Source: Termitomyces sp. T153
Lineage: Eukaryota; Basidiomycota; Agaricomycetes; Agaricales; Lyophyllaceae
DNA: 64,000 nt
Assembly (NCBI GenBank): GCA_018296165.2
Contig: JACKQL020000109.1
Coordinates: 62,001-126,000 of the forward strand
Direction of reading: 5' to 3'
The position numbers were made by a program, and so were the translations under genes. Of this stretch, positions 57,421-64,000 are shown piece after piece; the stretch's first letter is position 1; the number at the start of each line of letters is the position of its first letter. A model generated the notes under the pieces. The model had not been told where the DNA came from and did no database searches. It saw nothing but the letters and a program-made list of their open reading frames with translations.

Positions 57421-57429
57421 CCCAAGAAT

Positions 57430-57985
57430 TATTTTCCCAAGCTAGGCTCCTCACATCGAGAGGTCACTCCCGAACACAGCGGTGCACACTAGATACTACG
57501 CATTGTCCTGTCTAATCACACATGATACATAATCCAATTTTCTCTCTAGCGGATGTTCTACGTATCAGGAATGCATCAAGGATGGTACTTAGACACAATA
57601 ATACATTTGACTGCATCCGCCGCGGTGCACCCGCAACGTGGCTATTTCCATCATCAAGATCCTTCCTCTGGATTTCTCTTGCGGGAAACGCGCCGCAGGA
57701 TTCAGGACGCATGGCTGTTCGAGAACGGGTTACGAATGCCGCAATGCAGGAATAAGAAAATATTCCATTCTCTGACGACTGAGAGTCAGAGGATCATTTT
57801 GCCGAAACACTCTTAATTCAGGAGAAATATAGCACACGTATTTACATTGAAAAATACAGTTTCATACAGCAGCGAGCAACTTTTATGTATGTGAAGGTAG
57901 CATGGAAGATAGGTGATATGAAGAAAAAGTAGATGAATCGAGTAGAACAGAAGATGTATATCACATGCATGCAGCCGATCTTAAC
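57430..57985. other. Host-like sequence, no resolved gene
   Basis: Overlapping short frames at 57512-57816 on both strands. No domain recognised. Confidence 0.3.
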
Positions 57986-58662
57986 TTGTGGTCAACAGGT
58001 GGACTCATTGTCAGAGGGCCCAGGCGTGGTATTTTGCTCCTCGTTCCACGCTGATGTGGATGCACATTTCTCTGCTCTGACTGCCGCACCCCAGCCCTCT
58101 CTCACAACTCTAAAGAACTCGGGCTAGGTGCAGATAACTCGCGTCAGAGGCGCGGGAGCATTGAATGACAAAATGCTCACTATCTCGAACAAGCGAACGA
58201 GGCGGTGATGTTGAGACTCTCTCGTAACTAGTCTTGTTTGCTGCAGCGGCGATGGATGGACCAGCGATGGTGGAACCATGGATACAGGAGTAACAAGATG
58301 GGCCGAGATGGGAGGAGGCGAGGCCTAAAATACACTCAATGAGAAAAGTTCCTTCAAAGTTAGGACGGAATTTCACAACGTTGCGGGCAAACTACACAGC
58401 CAGGTCAGAATATAGGGATGGAAAAGGAAAATCACACTACGAACACTTTGAATGGTCATGTTGGACGGATCATTCTGAAGCCTGGGAAGGTGACGGCGTA
58501 AGTAGGGGTGATTACGCAAAGCGCTCCGGCTTTTGTCGTTAAAAAGTCTGCCGACGCGGTCTTCAATGACGGACTTTGCACCAGAAGGTGGGTAGGAGAG
58601 ATTGGAAGAATGTTGGGGCCTGGAAAAAGAGGAAAAGGGTTCTTCAGGCAACTTGGTAGACA
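57986..58662 (-). CDS. Candidate hypothetical gene, unresolved exons
   Basis: The minus-strand ATG at 58662 opens MSTKLPEEPFSSFSRPQ, then IEDRVGRLFNDKSRSALRNH. Further open pieces are 58376-58110 (IAAAANKTSYERVSTSPPRS) and a tail WNEEQNTTPGPSDNESTC ending at TGA near 57986. A GTGAGC...TTCTTTAG intron (about 58187-58107) is visible, but phases do not fit as read. No family recognised. Confidence 0.25.
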
Positions 58663-59388
58663 TGTGTGAGTATGATAAATCAGAGTGTGAAGAAGTCGGA
58701 GGATGCAGGGTCCACTTTGTCACGGTGTTCCAAGAGTAAAAAAAGACAGCCACCAATTTGCACAAACAGTGTATTTACCTGTCTTCTACCGTCGTACTTC
58801 ACTCCAAATAGAGCTTCTCGCCTTTTTACGAGAACTTTGTGCCACATTGCACCTCTCGCCGCGCAAAGAAAGACCATCCTGGAGATCATCTAATTTCGCT
58901 TTCGCTAGCCAAAGATTGACGACTGTCAACGAAGATTTGAAGTGAAAGTCGATTGAAAATGTTTAATGATGGAGGAATTTCAAAGTTCTATTCCCTAGTC
59001 CAATGTCGGCTGTCTTCCGTTCGAATTCCACTTGAACGGTTACTTTTGACTGTTTCCGAAACCTCACAAAGCTTGAGATGTTCTGTCATATTTCCATTTT
59101 CCGGTTCTGCGCGGTTCTTAGGCCTGCTTAAAATCATCACCTTCCAGAATTCTGGGATAATACACACTCATCACGAACCTGTAACTAACGCCATCTACTC
59201 GGAAAACTGGTTGTTATACCGAACTTGCAGGTCCTTCAATTAGACTGTTTCGAGTAAACATCTCATTCCATAAAATTTTTTGAGCTCTATAATAGCCATT
59301 GACGGGCAAGTATCTTCTCTTCGTTGTCGCCTTTTTTGAGCCTCCAAAGAAGAAAGGCGGGATTACTACAATTGGGCATGGCGCACCC
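58663..59388. other. No supported gene
   Basis: Only frames under 100 codons, no domain. The right end leads into the CACGTGAC site at 59389. Confidence 0.3.
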
Positions 59389-59396
59389 ACGTGACC
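59389..59396 (+). promoter_or_regulatory. CACGTGAC motif
   Basis: CCACGTGACCGCGGCGG about 100 bp upstream of the 59493 ATG. The CACGTG core is the general bHLH (Cbf1-type) site. Other copies are near 50108 and 63382 in the host-like part. Confidence 0.35.
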
Positions 59397-59492
59397 GCGG
59401 CGGAACCGACAGCTTTCATTTGTTTAATTGCGCCTCTCCATGGTACCTATGCAGTGAGCTTCAGTAATAAGACAGCCACATGAATTTTTCAG

Positions 59493-59772
59493 ATGGGTCT
59501 CTACCGAGTCATAGTGGCAAGTCTTGCAAGCACCCATCCAACCCCAGTGCGCAGAAATCAATGTCCAAGGCAGCAACGCAAAAACCTATGGAGACCAGAG
59601 GAAATCGGGTTCTTACGGAGAAAGATTTCGTCGTGTAAACGCATGCTTGTGGATATCGGACACGGACACCGCGCCTATGCCGCATAACGATGGAAGGTCG
59701 CACCATGATTTGAGCAAGACCTGCTTGAACCATCTGCACTTGTGGATTCGCAAATTTCTGTCCAGTAATTGA
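59493..59772 (+). CDS. Candidate small gene
   Basis: TTTTTCAG precedes ATG 59493. One frame is open for 64 codons (MGLYRVIVASLASTHPTPVR) and the next frame for 82 codons to 59772 (FRRVNACLWISDTDTAPMPH). They could be two exons of one gene, but no splice pair is convincing. No family recognised. Confidence 0.25.
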
Positions 59773-59799
59773 GAATATTTCGCTTGAGGATATGAAAAG

Positions 59800-62700
59800 C
59801 GCCACACGTCAAACCTCAAGCCTTCTGCTCATCAATATCGCATCTCGAATCGTATTTCGATGGTTCCTTCTTGCTACATCCTAGATATGTTCCCAGCATC
59901 CTCTCAACCTCGACTTGGGACTTTGGAACTTGCGAAGCAGAATCAAATTGTCGACAATAAGCATTTTCAGGTCAATGCACAGCGAGCCGCTGGCTTTGTG
60001 TCCAAAATTGTTCAGATCACTGACAACAATATTCGATGACTCCCCTTAATGTGGTGGTGATCGTGAAGTTGTTACATCTTATGATTGCGTCATCAAGAGT
60101 CGCAAGTGAGAGGAGGAATGACATGGTGACAGTTGCCTGCCAACCATGCCGCCACCTGGCATACGACTTCAACTCGATGCCCATCCTATGTCATGGGTCC
60201 TGAAGATCCAGAGGACAGTGTCAATTCTACAATTTAGAAAATGGCTTTCCGCAAGGCGATCCATCCGATACATCAAAGGACGACGAAGGCTTGAAGAGTT
60301 GAAAAAAAGTGGTGGATGATTTCAAATCTGGAAGAGTGGGAAGATTCTGATAAATCGCTCTCAACTCCGCTCCCGAAGTCCAACTCTTGACTTGCCACAC
60401 TGCACAAATCACAATATAGTGATCATTGCACGCTTCCCAACATCCTACTTCACATGTTCGCAACTTATATTTAATAAGATTTTCTTTCTCCCCGATTTGA
60501 GAAAGCTTTTACTCTATATATCTTACCGCATGAGATTTACGGACACCCAGAAAGATCCTTCAGAAATCCTTTCGTCTATTTTTTTAAAAACAACGGTATA
60601 GATAACTAATGTTTTCCCTTTGTAGTAAAAGCATTTCGTAAAGGCATTTAGGGAATGCAATCGTTCTGCGCAACTGCGAAGCAGCAATTCGTTTTCAGAT
60701 CCATCGAAGGAAAGAGCATCGACATAATATTAGTAGCAGAGAATCTTGTTATCAGAGAAGAGTTTATATATCTAAGCCTCTAAGGTGAGATTTCTATTTC
60801 AGCCTTGGTCTCTGTCACGGCTTCCTTTGCAGTTAAATCGAGCGTTTTTAAGCGATGAGCTTGAATATTGGATCGTTGTGGGCCGCGGATGATTTTTACG
60901 TTAATGTGCGAGACCGCCGTGATGTAAACAATTAGCTGTGCCATATTTAGTCAACTGCAATAGTAGCATTAGTGTCTCCTCTAGCATTGTAGCTTGCATG
61001 ATGGGTCACTCCGATTGCCAAACTCACCCTGTTAACAATGTAAGGATGGCCTTTGCAGTTTGCTGTTACTACTCTAATATCAATGTTGCCTACGTTCTTG
61101 CCGACTCGGAGATCTCTCGAATCGACCGCGATTTCCGGGATGCGTCCTAGATCAATAGTGACGAGTGTTCGAGCTAGATGTACGCTATCTTGGAATAATC
61201 TCTAAAGTTAGATGCGCTTACGATCAGACATCTCATTGTTGTGGCAATCACTTGTTCTTTCAGGTGGCGCTTTCGGTCGACCTCAGAGCGTGATCCTCAC
61301 ATAATTCATCATCTGATAGATTTCTCACGCTATGTCCAATCACCTTTCTGAAGCCCACGTCCAGTTACCAAGATTCACGGGATGACCTCATCTGCGTCTT
61401 GATGACTTTTTTCGTGTGGCGGCGATGGTCTTTGTTTTGTCCTACATCATGATCCAATACCGTTGTGGCCAACGGAAGGACGTTAGTACTTGATTTAGAA
61501 CCAAGGCCAGTTGCCAATGGTATTGCTGGTGGGCACAAACACTAGACAGTTCAGATCAGCTCAAAGATTATGGTCGGCGAGGGTCGGACCATTCTCCTTT
61601 CTCCACAATGCCACTGTAGAGATACTGACGTGAACTCTTTTCAGCAATTGGCTCAGTATGGGGAAATTCCGACACCTAGGACTTGACATACAGTGAGATA
61701 ATACAGTATATACGGATTAGAGAAAGTTGGTGGGACGAGCAACTATCATCCCTCTCAAGAAACAGAGCTGGTAGTGTACAAAGTATATCAAGATATTAAA
61801 CACATGCTCAGTACTTTCACGACCTCATAATCCTATTTGTTAGTATGATCAGACCGCTCCTGGGTCACCCCCACTAGTACTAACATCCTTGATAGGTGCT
61901 GGTGCAACGGTCGTTTGGCGCTCTTCTCTGATCGCAACACACCATCCTTCTCTGACAATCTTGAAGGATTCCAGCTAAGATAGGCTGTTTAAATGAGATG
62001 TGTAGTACAATCAACAAAAATCTCACAATCAAGAACAGCTTAACAAGGCGTTGACGCTGTCGCTCTCTATCATCCAGGCATACATGCTGCAATGCATGAT
62101 AAGGGTGGGCTGCAAATACACTGCCAGCAAAGTGTGGCGAAGACGCTCGAGGGAACATGAAAGGATATTTAACCTGGAGAAACGAACAAGGAATGAGATT
62201 TCAATTTGTAGAAAAATGGACATGGACATACAACTAGACTTCGGATAGAAAAGAACGAGCGTACACGTACAACTAAGATGAGCAGATCGGTCGCATCAAT
62301 GGAAATACCTAATTGACAACATGTGTTAGGCGGGATATGGTCGCAAACTAGCTTGATGTTGATATGTTGAAAGTCCATTCTCAATGTAGAGGCCTATAGT
62401 AGGGAGAAGTGGTGTTGTTGGAACAGTTTTTATCTACCGATTGCAGTGTAGAGGAGGCAATAACGTCCGTGACAGAGGATAGGAAGCGATGATCAATGCC
62501 TATAAAGCTTCAACAAGCTTCAGCGCTTTTAAAACTTTTGAGGTCCCGCGCCTTCTGTAGAAGACAGGTCACACAATTTGTGCACGCCCCAGACCTGTCT
62601 CGATCGCGATTGAACCCCGCTTCGAGAAAAATTCCTATCCGGATGAGCCCTTAATCCATGAATAATGGCTAGAAGTCCGCGTCTCCTTCACGTCCCGGGT

Positions 62701-62850
62701 CTGTCGCGCTTCCATGTAGCTCACAGAACACAGAGTGAGACCCTTCAATGGTTATTCGAAATGATGTTCGGATACCGAGTGCGGGAGCATTTCTTCAGTC
62801 TCTCGTCCTCACCCTCGAAGATGACAAGGAATTCAGCCTGAATATAACAT
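59800..62850. other. Host-like sequence without a supported gene
   Basis: No open frame above about 92 codons, no transposon homology noticed, and stops are frequent in all frames. Probably intergenic or short-exon genes beyond what can be read by eye. Confidence 0.35.
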
Positions 62851-62851
62851 T

Positions 62852-63234
62852 GTGATGGAGAACGATAGATTTCCCAGGCGGATGCACGATTTGATGGTGC
62901 TGCTACGTTCTTCTCCTTCCCCCGCGATAAGTGGTCCGGTAAGACCGCCGTCCCAGCTCACGGAAATATGCTGTCATTACCCTCAAAGCTACATTGTCTG
63001 TCGCTGTCGAGGGTTGACGGCGAGCAGGCATTCTCGAGAAACTCGTTTCACGAGATGAAAGTTCGTTTGAATCAAACGATTCCGAATCGAAGAAGAGAAC
63101 TAGAGTCTATCCAAATGACTCGAACTCCTGGCTCTAAGCACACAGTTTTTGCTTTTCTTCGTTTGTTGCGTTGTGATTTCTCTAAAGAAAAAGGAAAGCT
63201 CATCTCACGTACAACACCATGGCTCGTAGCTTAG
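62852..63234 (+). CDS. Candidate exons, function unknown
   Basis: Two overlapping plus-strand frames (62852-63058 and 62968-63234). The second ends FAFLRLLRCDFSKEKGKL and has a basic, helical look (IPNRRRELESIQMTR). No splice sites chosen. Confidence 0.2.
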
Positions 63235-63413
63235 ATCTTACCTTGTTTTGTTCAACATTTTCATCTCCACCGACCTCGAGACAACCTCTCATGAAAAAGG
63301 GCCCTATTCATCAAGGTAATCCCACTCTGACGTCCACGCTCTTCCTGAGGCCTACTAGTCCTACCTCTCGGTCGCCACATTCACGTGACTAACGCGGGAC
63401 CGATATTAGTTGA

Positions 63414-63825
63414 GTGACTCCTCGTTGTTTCTTTGATTTCAACGATCATAGTTTGTGCAGCTATTCAGTCTGTGGTGTAAGCCAGGTTAGAATAACGGCC
63501 TGCGTGCTGAACAGAAATTACGAACCTCCTCAAATCCATACCAAATCGCAAGACATCTTTCCACCGTCAGACCCGATTTTGATATTTGTAAGCCCGGAAT
63601 ACGACTGCCCGAAGACAGCGAAAAAAATTATTCAAGTCAGCCTCCTATTTGGCAAAGTAAGCTCACTTTTTCTACTTCTCCTCTCTGCCGCCCCCCGAAC
63701 GCCAACCTACGCCTTGATTCTATCATTCTCGTCCACAGCGGGAAATAGCGTCAACCTCTCCAAACAATTTTCCCGCAGGAAGTCTCAGCTTGAGAATGCT
63801 TCAACTGTACTGAGTTCCTCTTGAG
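63414..63825 (+). CDS. Candidate hypothetical gene
   Basis: Open for 136 codons. A likely intron GTAAGCTCAC...TCCACAG (about 63657-63738) joins FVSPEYDCPKTAKKIIQ, VSLLFGK in phase to REIASTSPNNFPAGSLSLRM, ending TGA. A second GTAAGC...GAACAG intron near 63478-63517 is possible. It lies about 30 bp downstream of a CACGTGAC site. No family recognised. Confidence 0.3.
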
Positions 63826-64000
63826 CCCTAAAAAACAACGTTGAGGTCTGGAAACTATGAATTTGAAGGCTCATTCACCTGAAGCTTTTCACCCCGAATG
63901 CTGTAATTTCGCATGTTTCGATTAAGTTTGTTCGGTGTCAAGCCCGTTTGGTGAGTGCCACAAAGTGTTTGAAGTGTTGACTGAAGTAAAGCGTATGATT

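Noticed and set aside
1..64000. Classic RIP as the source of the mutations
   Set aside because: The changes I compared fall mainly at CpG, not at CpA, and affect LTRs at graded levels. Simple deamination of methylated CpG fits better.
1..64000. CRISPR arrays, rRNA, tRNA or bacterial operons
   Set aside because: No spaced direct repeats of CRISPR type, no rRNA or tRNA cloverleaf sequence noticed, and gene structure is eukaryotic. The only regular tandem array is the LTR C minisatellite.

Overview
The window looks like a gene-poor, transposon-packed chromosome segment of a filamentous fungus, most probably a basidiomycete (Agaricomycete-like). This rests on chromodomain Ty3/gypsy pol, a Tad1-like LINE with RNase H, Ty1/copia, Tc1/mariner and hAT remnants, and short introns of about 45-80 nt with GTRNGT donors and CTNAY-like branch sites. 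Many CpG sites have drifted to TpG/CpA, as expected of cytosine-methylated repeats. No rRNA, tRNA, CRISPR or prokaryotic feature was seen. The species cannot be named from the sequence.

Layout. 1-7.15 kb: nested Ty3/gypsy debris, mostly minus strand: a protease/RT fragment at the window edge; gypsy 'B' with its 3' LTR (1355-2962), polypurine tract and integrase-chromodomain; a solo LTR 'A' inside LTR B; and a solo LTR 'C' inside the integrase. 7.6-9.45 kb and 18.4-18.74 kb: an inverted pair of LTR-like repeats ('F') split by element A1 (9470-18414, TSD gtttc). A1 itself holds a nested solo LTR. 18.74-19.65 kb: the 3' end of a LINE and a tail repeat. 19.65-32.01 kb: a minus-strand Ty1/copia element. 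It is split by a solo LTR C (21134-22098, itself holding a 296-bp MITE) and by a full-length LINE (25004-31437, 13-bp TSD). 32.8-34.2 kb: a broken Tc1/mariner. 34.78-47.35 kb: element A2 (TSD actag), which contains a second full A element, A3 (36349-42526, TSD gttcc), in the opposite orientation. 47.36-47.84 kb: a hAT-like 3' end. From about 47.9 kb the sequence looks more like host DNA, with candidate intron-containing genes of unknown function, interrupted by a foldback MITE (54.1 kb), a solo LTR B (55.2 kb) and an internally deleted hAT (56.5-57.4 kb, 8-bp TSD).

The most interesting unit is the A family. It has 1.14-kb LTRs (TGTCA...TGACA) and an interior of about 3.9 kb with no recognisable RT or integrase, so it is probably a non-autonomous Ty3 derivative. 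Next to the 5' LTR lies a 12-nt primer-binding site exactly complementary to a 12-mer about 40 nt downstream of the LTR TATA box. This is the arrangement used for self-primed reverse transcription in the Tf1/sushi group. On the antisense strand the interior carries a spliced gene for a coiled-coil protein, which starts beside the 3' LTR and is present in all three copies. Nesting order and CpG loss give the same relative age: gypsy B and the single LTRs are oldest, A1 is intermediate, A2/A3 are youngest.

Every transposon gene here is broken by stops, frameshifts or insertions. Several catalytic aspartates are now asparagine (gypsy YLDN, LINE YINN, LINE RNase H), so none of the elements should move on its own products.
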